Source: GCA-016699835 sp964543905 (GTDB taxonomy: Bacteria; Planctomycetota; Phycisphaerae; Phycisphaerales; UBA1924). From it: 64,000 bases of DNA. Made by a program: the position numbers and the translations under genes. The notes below the pieces were generated by a model. It made no database searches, was not told the DNA's origin, and saw only the letters and a program-made list of their open reading frames with translations. Positions 41,701 through 50,972 of the stretch are shown piece by piece. The stretch lies in contig CAZIZO010000016.1 in the NCBI GenBank assembly GCA_964543905.1, forward strand, positions 1 to 64,000. The letters are read 5' to 3'. Position 1 is the stretch's first letter. Each line of letters opens with the position of its first letter.

Positions 41701-43110
41701 CTAGTTTGGGTTCAGGACCAGCGTTCCGGTCTCGGGCCTGTTCTTCATGTTGCCCCGAGTGATGCTGGCGTCCCAGGTGACGGAGATGCCATCCTCGTTG
41801 ACCGTGCCGCTTCCCTTGACGTTGCTGAACCGATCGCCGCTGCGATTCCAGCCTTCTCGATCGGTCAGAGTCAGTTGCCCGTGGCGCTCGGAAAACGTCC
41901 ATCGCTCGACGTTCTGGCCCTGGAACCTCACCTGGATCACCACGGTCCCACGCTCGACGTCCCGTTTGACCACCTCCGCCTCGCACGTGAAGGGCTGCTG
42001 CCCGCGGACGCTGTACTTGCCTTGGAACCTCGTCTTCACATTCAACCGATCCGAACCACGCGGCACGGCCGCCGCGGGCGCCCGCCCCGGCTCGACGGCT
42101 CTCGGCGCGGGCGTCGTCAACTTGCCTGGCGTCGGCTTGACCTCGATCGCCGGCAGGTTCTCGGCCTCTTCGACTACGGCTCTCACGCGGAACTTACCGA
42201 CACGGACCTTGGTCCCCGCGTCACACTCGATCGATATTCCTTCACCTGCCTCGCCGCCCGACTCCGCCTTGACCGACTCGAACTCGTCACGTATGTCCAG
42301 TTCGCGTGCCGCGGCGCTGTCGAGCGAGAGAGATCGACGCCGCACGCCCAGCGTCAGCGCCACCTCCACCCCACTCGCGAGCAAACCGTTCTCCCGCGGA
42401 GTCTCGCTCGTCCCGACCGCGTACAACGCCCGATGCTCTCCATCGATCACGAGCGTGACCTGGCCCTGATGACCCGACGACGGCAGTCGCATCCGCACCG
42501 CCCCCTCGCCCGAGAGGCGTTCGATGGTGAATCGCACTTGATACTGCTCGCTGGCCGGCATGCCCAGGCGGAGCCTTGCCGACGATTGCCCGTCGTTCTG
42601 CCATGACGATCCCATCTGTGACCATCCTGGAGACGACACGCCCTCGTTCCGTGCGTGCGGCTGCCAAGGCGTCAGCGCGCGCTCACGCCGGAGTTCGTCC
42701 AACTCCGCCGCCGCCCGTGCCGCACCCGCCTCATCACCCTTGCGTCGATAGGCGTCCACGGCCTCTTCCAGTCGATCTTCGAACTTCGACTTGGCGGACG
42801 CGGCGCGACGGACGAGCAAGGGCTCGTCCTGGGACGCGGGCCAGGTGCCGCGTTTCACGAACTCCTCGCGTTCCGCCTGCAACGTCGTGATCGACTCGCC
42901 CTTGCCTGATTTGATCGCCCGGTCCAGCGCCTTGAGCACGTCCGTGCTCACCGCCGACACGCTGTCGGCAAAGGTGCACCGCTGCTGCGCCAACTTGGCC
43001 CCCGTCGGATCGTTCCCCCGGAGCCCATCGGCACCGAGCGCCAGCGCATGGAAGCCCGCCATGAGCACGAGGACTCGTACAACCTTTCCGAAGCGTGTGT
43101 GCGTGGGCAT
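41701..43110 (-). CDS. Secreted protein of unknown function
   Basis: A 469-residue exported protein with signal MPTHTRFGKVVRVLVLMAGF before HALALGADG. Residues about 50-125 are highly helical and charged (LKALDRAIKSGKGESITTLQ, RAAAELDELRRERALTPW). Residues about 150-280 look like a beta-rich domain with VRFTIERLSGEGAVRMRLP. A Pro/Ala-rich linker near 320 leads to a C-terminal beta domain (KTRFQGKYSVRGQQPFTC, QVRFQGQNVERWTFSER). I do not recognise a family. It lies 85 bp upstream of the repeat protein and 117 bp after the kinase on the same strand, so the set may be one transcript. Confidence 0.65.
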   Translation of the reverse strand: MPTHTRFGKVVRVLVLMAGFHALALGADGLRGNDPTGAKLAQQRCTFADSVSAVSTDVLKALDRAIKSGKGESITTLQAEREEFVKRGTWPASQDEPLLVRRAASAKSKFEDRLEEAVDAYRRKGDEAGAARAAAELDELRRERALTPWQPHARNEGVSSPGWSQMGSSWQNDGQSSARLRLGMPASEQYQVRFTIERLSGEGAVRMRLPSSGHQGQVTLVIDGEHRALYAVGTSETPRENGLLASGVEVALTLGVRRRSLSLDSAAARELDIRDEFESVKAESGGEAGEGISIECDAGTKVRVGKFRVRAVVEEAENLPAIEVKPTPGKLTTPAPRAVEPGRAPAAAVPRGSDRLNVKTRFQGKYSVRGQQPFTCEAEVVKRDVERGTVVIQVRFQGQNVERWTFSERHGQLTLTDREGWNRSGDRFSNVKGSGTVNEDGISVTWDASITRGNMKNRPETGTLVLNPN

Positions 43111-43227
43111 GTGTGGCGTCCGGGTGGTGCCGGGCGCTGGCGTTCACCTCGCCATGGCGCCCGTCATGCCCTACGCGCCAACGCGGACTCATCCACCTGG
43201 CCCATGTGGTCCATTTCGCGCGGATTT

Positions 43228-45426
43228 TTACGGCTTGCCTGCGGAGACCCACTCCGCGTGCCTTCGACGCCACCCCTCGGCCTTGCCCGCGTGTCCCTTC
43301 CCCGCCTCCAGGCGCTCCAACTCGTCGTGCAGCCTCGCCATCGCGAGGTAGGTGCGATCCTTCAGCCGCGGGGGAAGCATGGGCTTTTCGAGGATGGTCT
43401 CCGCCTCCTCCAGCAACTCGCTCGCCTCGCGCAACTTGCCCAAGGGGATGATCGCCGTGGCCAGACTGACCCGGGCCGTACGAAGCATCTCATCGCTCTT
43501 TTCCAGGCCGTTCTGCACACCGATGGAGATGGACTCTTGGAACATCCGCTCGGCAACCGCATGTCGTCCCTGCTGATCCACGCAGACCGCGAGGTTGTGC
43601 AACGCCTTTGCGTAACTCGGATGGCGCTGCCCATGCAGCGCCTTGCGAAGAGCGAGCGCCTCGCGATACAACGACTCGCTCTCAACAACCCGCCCCAGGT
43701 CCAGACGCGCGCGCGCCAACCCGTCGATCGTGGCGGCGAGGTCTTCCTTCCATCGCACGTCACTCTGCATGGCGAGGATCCGCACCGCGTCCATGAACAA
43801 CGGCTCGGCCCGCGCGGGGCGCCCCATGCGAAGGAGCAAGTACGCGTAGTTGGCGTTCGAGGCCGCGACGTCCGGATGATCGTCCCCAAACTGGCGCCGG
43901 CGGATGTCGATGACACGCTGGTAGAACTCGGCTGCCTTGGCGAAGTTTCGCGCGTCGCGATGGAAGTTGCCGACCGCGTTCGCGACTGCGGCGTTCGACT
44001 CGTGGTTCTCATCGTTCTCAAAGCGGGTGTGTTCCAGGATCGGCGTCAGGACGTACTGCTCGACCACCTGGCGAGCATCGAGCCCGAGGTTTGCCGAACT
44101 GAGGACCCTCTGCAAACCATCGACATCCAGGTGCTTGAGCAGGGACGAGGTGCTCTCAAAGACCTCCCAGCGCAGGTCCTCGGCCTCGATCTGGGCTTGT
44201 CTCGCCTTGGCTTCCGAAATCCTTGCCGAGCGGAGCGCGACGAGAGAGACCATCAACCCCAGGAGGCTCGCGAGGATCGCGACGCCCGCCCCCGCCACCA
44301 GCCCCTTGTTCCTCTTCGCGAACATCCGCGCTTGATACCAGGTGCTCACGGGCCTCGCCGTGATCGGCCGATTCTCCAGATAGTTCCGGATGTCCGCCGC
44401 CAGCACCCCGGCCGTCGCGTAGCGCCGGGCGGGCTCCTTCTCGAGCGCTTTCTCCACGATGGTCTGGACATCCCCGCCGAGTTCCTTGCGAACCTGGCGA
44501 AGGGATATTGGCGGCTGGTGCAGGATCATCTCCAGCGCCTCGCGCATCGCCTTCCGCCGCACCGGATACGGCAACGTCCCGGCGAGGACCTCGTACATCA
44601 CCACGCCCAGCGCGTACACGTCCGACCTCGCGTCCGCGTCCTTGGATCGCCCCGCCGCCTGCTCGGGCGAGGTGTACACCAGCGTCCCGACCGTGGCGTC
44701 GGTCACGGTGTCGATCCGTGGCGACCCCTCCTCGCGCTCGCCCGCGTGGAGCACCTTGGCCACTCCAAAGTCCAGCACGCGCGGTTGACCGTTCTCCTGC
44801 ACGAGGATGTTGCTCGGCTTGAGGTCGCGGTGGATCACACCGGCCTCGTTCGCCTGATCCACCGCGTCCGCCACCTTCGCCAGCAGGGAGAGGCGATCCC
44901 GATCACTCAGATGATGCTCCAGCACATATGCATCGATGGGCTTGCCCTCCACAAACTCCATCACGAAGTACGGGACCTCCTCCGTTCCGCGCGTCCAGAC
45001 GCCCGCCGATTTCAGTTCGACCACCCCCGGGTGTTTCTTGATCTTCGCCAGCGCCTCATATTCTCGATGAAACCGGGCGACGGCATCCTTGCTCATCAGC
45101 GATGACCGCATGATCTTGAACGCCACGCGCTGCGTTGTGCGCACGTGGATCGCCTCGTACACGATCCCCATACCCCCCTCGCCCTCGCGTCGCTGGAGTC
45201 GGTAATCTCCGATCTGCTGCCCGACGAGGGAGTCCGGCGTCGTCCACGCCCGCCTTGGCTTGGCCTCCGCGATCATCGCTTGGTGCGTGCGCAGCATCGC
45301 GATCACCTCATCCGCCGCGCTCGGATCGTCCACAAACTCCTCTCTCGCCAGGCGCACGCCGTCCTTGGGCGCCAACTCGCACGCGCGATCGAAGACCTCT
45401 TCCAGTCGCCGAGGACGATTGGTCAT
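43228..45426 (-). CDS. Transmembrane Ser/Thr protein kinase with C-terminal TPR repeats
   Basis: A 732-residue Hanks-type kinase. Residues 1-65 match the helical N-terminal extension of planctomycete and acidobacterial kinases. The kinase domain has the Gly loop GEGGMGIVYEA, Lys104 (VAFK), HRDLKPSN (His199-Asp201), DFG at 219-221 and GTLVYTSPEQAAGRS. A transmembrane helix lies at about 375-398 (GLVAGAGVAILASLLGLM). The C-terminal half, about 400-732, has tetratricopeptide-like repeats (FAKAAEFYQRVIDIRRRQFG, ESLYREALALRKALHG), placed outside the membrane. It starts 28 bp after the ECF sigma gene stop, so the pair is probably co-transcribed. Confidence 0.92.
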   Translation of the reverse strand: MTNRPRRLEEVFDRACELAPKDGVRLAREEFVDDPSAADEVIAMLRTHQAMIAEAKPRRAWTTPDSLVGQQIGDYRLQRREGEGGMGIVYEAIHVRTTQRVAFKIMRSSLMSKDAVARFHREYEALAKIKKHPGVVELKSAGVWTRGTEEVPYFVMEFVEGKPIDAYVLEHHLSDRDRLSLLAKVADAVDQANEAGVIHRDLKPSNILVQENGQPRVLDFGVAKVLHAGEREEGSPRIDTVTDATVGTLVYTSPEQAAGRSKDADARSDVYALGVVMYEVLAGTLPYPVRRKAMREALEMILHQPPISLRQVRKELGGDVQTIVEKALEKEPARRYATAGVLAADIRNYLENRPITARPVSTWYQARMFAKRNKGLVAGAGVAILASLLGLMVSLVALRSARISEAKARQAQIEAEDLRWEVFESTSSLLKHLDVDGLQRVLSSANLGLDARQVVEQYVLTPILEHTRFENDENHESNAAVANAVGNFHRDARNFAKAAEFYQRVIDIRRRQFGDDHPDVAASNANYAYLLLRMGRPARAEPLFMDAVRILAMQSDVRWKEDLAATIDGLARARLDLGRVVESESLYREALALRKALHGQRHPSYAKALHNLAVCVDQQGRHAVAERMFQESISIGVQNGLEKSDEMLRTARVSLATAIIPLGKLREASELLEEAETILEKPMLPPRLKDRTYLAMARLHDELERLEAGKGHAGKAEGWRRRHAEWVSAGKP

Positions 45427-45454
45427 ATTGCCTCCCCAATCCGACTCGGCCCGC

Positions 45455-46057
45455 CTACGGCCTCGCTTCGCACTTTGTTCGCAAGTAGATCACGGCAAAC
45501 GCCAGCCAAGGCTGGATCGTCTTCACGGAGCGGCCCAGACACCGGGCCACTTGCTCTTGAGTCAGCCCCGACCTGCTGACCAGCGCGAACGCTTCGAATC
45601 GATCCGGATGCTGCGCCTCCAACTGCGTCAGGGCGCGCTCCAGTCGCTCAACGTCCACGTTGTCCCCGAGTTGATCGATCCATGACTCACGCTGCGGCAC
45701 GTCGTCCCCGGGCTCGATCGGCTGGTGCTGAACTCGACCGCCTCGCTTCACCCGATCATGCCACCGCAAATCTTCGTGCATCTTCCGCTTCGCAAGAAGG
45801 CAGAGATGGGCCAACTCCTCGCGATCCGACTCGAAGGCCCGATCGATCATCATGTGCTCCGCGCACGCCTCGTTGGCGATGCGGGTCGCCGTCAAGTCCT
45901 CCCGACCGATCCCACGCGCAAACCGCTTGGCGGCGGCCTTCACCTCCACATACCACGCCTCTGAAATCCGCCTTCTCTCCGTCCGACCACAACCATCGCC
46001 ACCCTCGCCGGGCCCGGCGGAATCATCCGAGCCGTGCGAATCACGCTCCACTTGCAT
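45455..46057 (-). CDS. ECF-type sigma factor preceding the Ser/Thr kinase
   Basis: A 200-residue ECF sigma factor with AGGAGG before the ATG at 46057. Region 2 includes ATRIANEACAEHMMIDRAFE and HLCLLAKRKMHEDLRW, the latter matching the HFxxxAARAMRRILVD-type segment of planctomycete ECF factors. Region 4 is LTQEQVARCLGRSVKTIQPW near the C-terminus. An N-terminal extension of about 35 residues precedes region 2. It lies directly before the kinase gene; paired ECF-kinase genes are a recurring planctomycete arrangement, where phosphorylation may control sigma activity. That link is inferred here. Confidence 0.82.
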   Translation of the reverse strand: MQVERDSHGSDDSAGPGEGGDGCGRTERRRISEAWYVEVKAAAKRFARGIGREDLTATRIANEACAEHMMIDRAFESDREELAHLCLLAKRKMHEDLRWHDRVKRGGRVQHQPIEPGDDVPQRESWIDQLGDNVDVERLERALTQLEAQHPDRFEAFALVSRSGLTQEQVARCLGRSVKTIQPWLAFAVIYLRTKCEARP

Positions 46058-46084
46058 CGTTTGATCCTCCTGTTCTACGGTCGC

Positions 46085-46114
46085 AGTCTACCGCATCCGG
46101 CCGCTTCAACGCAA
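46085..46114 (-). promoter_or_regulatory. Candidate promoter of the sigma-kinase operon
   Basis: On the minus strand, a -35-like TTGCGT (46114-46109) and a -10 TAGACT (46090-46085) are spaced by 18 bases. It lies about 30 bases before the start codon at 46057, giving a short leader. Confidence 0.4.
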
Positions 46115-46468
46115 CAGCGCGCATCCCATGAGATTCGAGTTGCACATCACCGATGAACACTGTCCAGTCGCTCCAAGCGCCACGGACGGCGCCCTCACCT
46201 CGACGAGTTCGCGATTTTCTTGTAACTCCATATTCGACGCCAGGATACTCCGCGGCGAACGACCACCTCGCCCCTTCTGCCCCCGTTCCAACCCCCACAA
46301 TGCGGGGGGAATCGTGACCCGCCGATGGTGGCGATCCTCCACACGGCCCAAGTGCCCGGAGTTCATCACCCATGGACGTTTTCCCCATGACGCCGGCTAC
46401 GCTCCTCCTCGATCGCCTCAGCACCGGCTGGGGGCATGCCCGGGCCTACTCCTCGGAGGACGAGTTGC
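46115..46468. other. Intergenic region between sigma factor and PhzF genes
   Basis: About 350 bases with no convincing gene on either strand. A somewhat AT-richer stretch around 46200-46240 could hold further promoters. The PhzF ribosome site (GGAGG) is at about 46456. Confidence 0.4.
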
Positions 46469-47389
46469 ATGGCAAAGAAATCCACCAGGACAAAGACGTC
46501 GAAGACATCCTCCCTCCGCGCGGCTGGCCGCGCATCCGCGCGCCGTCCTTCGGGACGTGTGAAGCCGACCCGCGCCGCCCAGGCGACAAACCTGCGACGG
46601 GTCCCGTTCTATCAGGTCGATGCCTTCACGAGCCGCCTCTACCACGGCAACCCCGCGGGGGTCGTTGTCCTTGAGAAGTTCCTGCCCGAGGACGTGATGC
46701 AAGCCATCGCCGCCGAGAACAACCTCGCCGAGACCGCCTTCATGGTCCCGTCGGGTCGCTCGTCGGGACCAACGTGGAAGATCCGGTGGTTCACCCCCGT
46801 GCTCGAGATGGACCTCTGCGGGCACGCCACCCTCGCCTCCGCGCACGTTCTTTGGAACCACCTCAAGGTCGGGGGAACCAAGGTCACGTTCCAATCCGCG
46901 AGCGGATCGCTCGGCGTCGAGCGCCGGGGCGACATCATCGTGCTGGACTTTCCAAGCCGTCCCGCGGGCAAGGTGCCCATCACCGACATGATCTGCGTGG
47001 CCCTGGGCCGACCGCCCGTCGAACTCTACAAAGCGCGCGACTATCTTGCGGTCTTCGACAACAAGCGCGACGTGCACGAACTCCGACCCGATTTTCACGC
47101 GATGGAGCGCCTCGACGCCCACGTCATCGTCACCGCCCCGGCGGCGGGGCACGACTTTGTCAGCCGGTTCTTCGCGCCCACCGCGGGGGTGCCCGAAGAC
47201 CCCGTCACGGGCTCATCCCATTGCTCGCTCATCCCCTTCTGGGCCGAGCGGCTTCGCAAGAACACGCTCACCGCCCATCAAGTGTCTCATCGAGGGGGGG
47301 AACTCTTCTGCGAACTCAAGGGCTCGCGCGTCGGGATCGGGGGGCACGCGGTGACGTACCTTGAGGGCAAGATTGCCGTCCCGGGGTGA
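46469..47389 (+). CDS. PhzF-family isomerase-like protein with basic N-terminal tail
   Basis: A 306-residue PhzF/DAPF-fold protein. The start at 46469 (MAKKSTRTKTSKTSS) is supported by an upstream GGAGG. Residues about 1-50 are Lys/Arg/Ser/Thr-rich and not part of the fold. The core begins FYQVDAFTSRLYHGNPAGVV and has LAETAFMVPS (catalytic Glu region), DLCGHATLASAHVLW, and RFFAPTAGVPEDPVTGSSHC. Members isomerise small hydroxy-anthranilate-like substrates or act on unknown ones. The tail resembles histone-like basic tails. It converges with the symporter gene. Confidence 0.87.
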   Translation: MAKKSTRTKTSKTSSLRAAGRASARRPSGRVKPTRAAQATNLRRVPFYQVDAFTSRLYHGNPAGVVVLEKFLPEDVMQAIAAENNLAETAFMVPSGRSSGPTWKIRWFTPVLEMDLCGHATLASAHVLWNHLKVGGTKVTFQSASGSLGVERRGDIIVLDFPSRPAGKVPITDMICVALGRPPVELYKARDYLAVFDNKRDVHELRPDFHAMERLDAHVIVTAPAAGHDFVSRFFAPTAGVPEDPVTGSSHCSLIPFWAERLRKNTLTAHQVSHRGGELFCELKGSRVGIGGHAVTYLEGKIAVPG

Positions 47390-47410
47390 TCGTGGCGAAC
47401 GCACGATCGC

Positions 47411-48805
47411 CTAGGCCCTGTCGGACCTTGGTGCCAGTTGCCCCTCGCTGCTCGCGACCACGACCGCCGCGGCCGCGTCCCCGCTGATGTTGACGATCGT
47501 TCGGCACATGTCGAGCACGCGATCGACCGCCAGGATCACCGCGATGCCCCCCGGGGGGATCCCCACGGCCTCCAGAACGATCACCATCATCACGATGCTC
47601 CCCCCGGGGACCCCGGGCGAGCCGATCGCGATGAGCGTCGCGAGCGCGACGATCGTCACCTGCTGCGCGAGTTCGAGGTGCACCCCGTACAACTGCGCGA
47701 TGAAGGTGGCCGCGACGGCCTGGTAGAGCGCGGTCCCGGCCATGTTGATCGTGGCGCCCAGCGGGCAAACGAAACTCGCGATCTCCTCGGAGACCCCAAG
47801 CCGATCGCTCACGCACTGCATCGTGACGGGGAGCGTGGCGCTGGAACTCGAACTCGAAAACGCCAGCAGCATCGCGGGGGACATCCCGCTCATGAACCGT
47901 CCGAAAGTCATCCGATTGTCGCGTGTGGTCAGCGCATACAGGAACGCCGGGTACATCACCAGTTGCGCGATCGCGAGCGCGGCGATCGTCACGACACAGT
48001 ACACCCCGAGCGCCCCCATCACCTCCCACCCCAACTTCGCGACCGTGCCCGCGATGAGCGCGAAGACCGCGACGGGCGCCGCGTGCATCAGCACGCGAAC
48101 CAAGGCCGTGATCGCTTCCTGAAGACCATCGAACACCCGCACCACCGCGTCGGCTTTGTCCCTCGGAAGCAGCGTCACGCCCAACCCGAGCGCCACCGAC
48201 AGGAACACGACCTGCAACATCTCGGCCTGCGCCAGGGCCGCGAACGGATTGGCGGGCACGATCTCCAGCACCTGCTTCCAGATCGACGATTCCGCCTTGA
48301 TCTTCTCCCCGGCCGTGATCCGCGCCTGGGCGGCGGCCTGCTGTCCCGCCGCCAGTTCTTGCCGCTTCTCCTCCGGCACGAACGTTCCGGGCTTGACGAG
48401 GTTCGAGCATGCCAACCCGATGCACGCGGCGACCATCGTCGTCACCACGAAGAACGCCAGCGTCTTCCCGCCGATCCGGCCCAACTTCCGGACATCGCCG
48501 AGGCTGGCGACGCCCACCGTCAACGAGAAGAGCACGATGGGCACGGCGATCAACCGCAGGCAACGAATGAACAGGTCCCCCACAAACTGCGTCGCCTGCG
48601 CCACGAACCGCGCCACATACGCGATGGCCGACGCCTTCTGGTTCGCGTCGCTCTTTGCTGCCGCCAGGAACGCCTTGGAATCGTGCACCCCTTGGGCTGT
48701 CCACACGCCCTCGGTCCAGAGCACGTTCACGAGCACGCCCGCCACCAGCCCGAGGGCGAGCCCGATGAGGATCTTCCAATGCAACGCGAGGCGAGGTTTC
48801 TCCAT
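47411..48805 (-). CDS. Dicarboxylate/amino acid:cation symporter (DAACS family)
   Basis: A 464-residue inner-membrane transporter of the GltP/DctA type, with eight helices and two re-entrant loops expected. Motifs include FIRCLRLIAVPIVLFSLTVG, the Ser-rich loop LLAFSSSSSSATLPVT, NMAGTALYQAVAATF and the C-terminal region DRVLDMCRTIVNISGDAAAA, which holds substrate and sodium-binding residues. An insertion of about 40 residues with Gln/Ala-rich character (QELAAGQQAAAQARITAGEK) sits after helix 3. Substrates are likely glutamate, aspartate or C4-dicarboxylates. No two-component regulator is adjacent. It is 31 bp after the SDR gene and may share its transcript. Confidence 0.93.
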   Translation of the reverse strand: MEKPRLALHWKILIGLALGLVAGVLVNVLWTEGVWTAQGVHDSKAFLAAAKSDANQKASAIAYVARFVAQATQFVGDLFIRCLRLIAVPIVLFSLTVGVASLGDVRKLGRIGGKTLAFFVVTTMVAACIGLACSNLVKPGTFVPEEKRQELAAGQQAAAQARITAGEKIKAESSIWKQVLEIVPANPFAALAQAEMLQVVFLSVALGLGVTLLPRDKADAVVRVFDGLQEAITALVRVLMHAAPVAVFALIAGTVAKLGWEVMGALGVYCVVTIAALAIAQLVMYPAFLYALTTRDNRMTFGRFMSGMSPAMLLAFSSSSSSATLPVTMQCVSDRLGVSEEIASFVCPLGATINMAGTALYQAVAATFIAQLYGVHLELAQQVTIVALATLIAIGSPGVPGGSIVMMVIVLEAVGIPPGGIAVILAVDRVLDMCRTIVNISGDAAAAVVVASSEGQLAPRSDRA

Positions 48806-48836
48806 CGTGGCAGGCTACTCGAAGACTCGGCCTTGT

Positions 48837-49592
48837 TCAACCCGGCGAGGTCGGCTGAGGCAGAACAGGAATCGTCGTTCCCGCCTCCGCGTCACGCTTT
48901 CCCGCGACGCACTCGCCCACGACGCGCGCGACCTCCTCGGGCCTGAGCGTCATCGCGGTCGGAATCGCACGCTCATCGAACAGCCCGCGCAACATGCCCG
49001 TCTCGACCGCCCCTGGGGCGACGCCGAAGCAGCGCACGCCCAGCGCATGCCCTTCCTTGTGGCACGATCGAATCATCGAGTTCAAGGCCGACTTGGCGGC
49101 GGCGTACGCAAAGAAACCCGGAAACGGGTCCAGACTCGCCATCGAACTCACGTTGACGATACAGGGTCCTCTCACGTTGGCGTCCGCACCCCGCTCGCTC
49201 GTGACCTGCCGCTCGAGCACACGCCAGAAGGCCGCGATCAAATAGGCCGGCCCGAGCGCGTTGACCTCAAACGTGCGCCGGATCACGTCGGGCGTGTGTT
49301 GGGCGATGGACGCCAGCGGCGCGTCGCCCGCGTTGTTGACGAGAACATCCAACCGGCCGCACTCGTGGACTGTTTCTTCCACCAGACGATCGCACTCGCT
49401 GGGGTCGGCCACATCGCAACGCCGGGCCAGCCACGCGCTCGGGAGCAGGGCGCCGGTGTGTCGGAGCGCGTCCATCCGACGCCCCGCAAGCACCACCAAG
49501 AAACCCCGGCGAGAAAGTTCCAACGCGACCGCACGCCCAATGCCCGAGCCCGCACCTGTCACGATCGCGACCACTTGCTTCGTGCTCGCCAT
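48837..49592 (-). CDS. Short-chain dehydrogenase/reductase (SDR)
   Basis: A 251-residue classical SDR. The NAD(P) Rossmann motif is VTGAGSGIGRAVALELSRRG, the NNAG motif is LVNNAGDAPLAS, and the catalytic Ser and Tyr-Lys are in VNVSSMASL and FAYAAAKSALNS (YxxxK). The region after the active site, FGVAPGAVETGMLRGLF, is typical. Arg37-Arg38 (GRRMDAL) after the second strand suggests NADP preference. The substrate is not known. A terminator-like hairpin lies in its leader (49634-49680). The symporter gene follows 31 bp downstream on the same strand. Confidence 0.92.
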   Translation of the reverse strand: MASTKQVVAIVTGAGSGIGRAVALELSRRGFLVVLAGRRMDALRHTGALLPSAWLARRCDVADPSECDRLVEETVHECGRLDVLVNNAGDAPLASIAQHTPDVIRRTFEVNALGPAYLIAAFWRVLERQVTSERGADANVRGPCIVNVSSMASLDPFPGFFAYAAAKSALNSMIRSCHKEGHALGVRCFGVAPGAVETGMLRGLFDERAIPTAMTLRPEEVARVVGECVAGKRDAEAGTTIPVLPQPTSPG

Positions 49593-49633
49593 GTTCGAGT
49601 GTACACGCTCGCGCCAGCACTCGGGCGCGTCCT

Positions 49634-49680
49634 CCCAAAAAGAGAACCGCGGGGCCGGTCACCCCGATCGGCCTCCGCGG
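49634..49680 (-). promoter_or_regulatory. Terminator-like hairpin in the SDR leader (possible attenuator)
   Basis: On the minus strand, CCGCGGAGGCCG (49680-49669) pairs with CGGCCCCGCGG (49657-49647), with one bulged A and an 11-base loop. It is followed by TTCTCTTTTTGGG, which contains five T in a row (49641-49637). This has the form of an intrinsic terminator, about 40 bases before the SDR start at 49592. A TATGCT -10-like string lies upstream on the same strand at about 49703-49698. No gene on the minus strand lies between that point and the hairpin. Confidence 0.55.
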
Positions 49681-49812
49681 CCCCCCACGAACAAGCAGCA
49701 TACCACACCCCGCAACGATTGGGAGCCCGAACTCATATGACCTTATCCCCATCCGGTTTTCGGGCCCTTCTCAACTCCACGGGGCTCCCGGCGCCGATGC
49801 ATACCCTCCACC

Positions 49813-50961
49813 ATGCCCCGGCCCCGTCACTTCCCTCCCGGCCCAGACGAGACCCAAACGAACAAGAAGCCCGGGGGAGTCCGTCTCCAGCGCGTGCTCG
49901 CCGACGCCGGCGTGGCCGCTCGACGCGTGTGTGAGGAACTCATCGAGAAGGGGCACGTCAAGGTCAATGGACGCACGGTCACCAAACTGCCCATCTTCGT
50001 GAACCCTGAAACGGATCGGGTCGAAGTCGATGGGCGGCCTCTGCCAAAGCCCGAGCGCCACGTCTACGTGATGTTGCACAAGCCGCCGCGGGCACTCGCC
50101 ACGACAAAGGACGAAGACGGGATCGGACGGGTCACCGTCATGGAGTTCGTCGATCACCCCGCCAAGGCTCGCCTATATCCGGTCGGGCGACTGGACTTCG
50201 AAACGTCGGGCATTCTCCTCCTCACCAACGACGGCGATCTGGCCCACAAACTCACACACCCCAAGTTCCAAATCCCCAAGACGTACCTCGCCACCATCCG
50301 AGGAAGCATCGATGAGGCCTATCTCCTCGATGTCTGGAAGAAACTCCGCTCCCTGGAGCGCCAACACGAGCGCGACGCCGGTGAAGAACGCCTAGGAATG
50401 CACCCCGGGCTCCGTCGCTCGTCCGGTCCGCGTGGCACGCTCAAGCCGTTCCAGAAGGTCGAGCGCATGCTCCAAGGTCGCGAGCCCACCCGCCCGCACT
50501 TCCACATCGTGGAGTCCACTCCCGAGCAATCGCAAGTCCGCATGACCCTGGTCGAAGGCAAGATCGGCCCGCTGGGTGAGGCGCTTCGAATCCTCGGCAC
50601 GCCCCTCAAAAAACTAGTTCGAGTGGCGTTCGGGCCCGTCCAACTCTCAGGTCTACCCGTGGCCCGTTGGCGCGAGTTGCGAAAGGAGGAGTTGCACGCG
50701 CTGCGCAAGGCGGTCGAGGGCAAGGGACCAAAGGCACCGGTTTGGGACGACGAGTTGGAAGAGGGTGAACAGTCCATCCGCCGTCCCTCCCCGCGCCGCG
50801 AGAGTTCACGGGCCCGCGAGGCTCGCGAGCGGCGCGAACGCGAAAGGCGAAACGCGGGAGAGCGCTCGATCTCGCGCGGGGGCGCCCCGCGCCCAGCCGG
50901 GCAAGACCCGCACGCTGGCGGGCCCTCGCGACCGAGGCGTCGCGGGAACCAGCCGTCCTAA
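49813..50961 (+). CDS. Pseudouridine synthase, RsuA/RluB/RluF family
   Basis: A 382-residue rRNA pseudouridine synthase. The N-terminal S4 RNA-binding domain has VRLQRVLADAGVAARRVCEE and KGHVKVNGRTV. The catalytic Asp is in the motif RLYPVGRLDFETSGILLLTN. The family-specific LTHPKFQIPKTYLATI follows. An insertion of about 60 residues (near 190-250) is Arg-rich and not typical of RluB. The last 60 or so residues are a disordered, basic tail (SRAREARERRERERRNAGER). Placement within RsuA, RluB or RluF is not possible by eye, though RluB is the closest shape. It is followed 11 bp on by the YihY gene. Confidence 0.88.
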   Translation: MPRPRHFPPGPDETQTNKKPGGVRLQRVLADAGVAARRVCEELIEKGHVKVNGRTVTKLPIFVNPETDRVEVDGRPLPKPERHVYVMLHKPPRALATTKDEDGIGRVTVMEFVDHPAKARLYPVGRLDFETSGILLLTNDGDLAHKLTHPKFQIPKTYLATIRGSIDEAYLLDVWKKLRSLERQHERDAGEERLGMHPGLRRSSGPRGTLKPFQKVERMLQGREPTRPHFHIVESTPEQSQVRMTLVEGKIGPLGEALRILGTPLKKLVRVAFGPVQLSGLPVARWRELRKEELHALRKAVEGKGPKAPVWDDELEEGEQSIRRPSPRRESSRAREARERRERERRNAGERSISRGGAPRPAGQDPHAGGPSRPRRRGNQPS

Positions 50962-50972
50962 TCCTCCCGACC

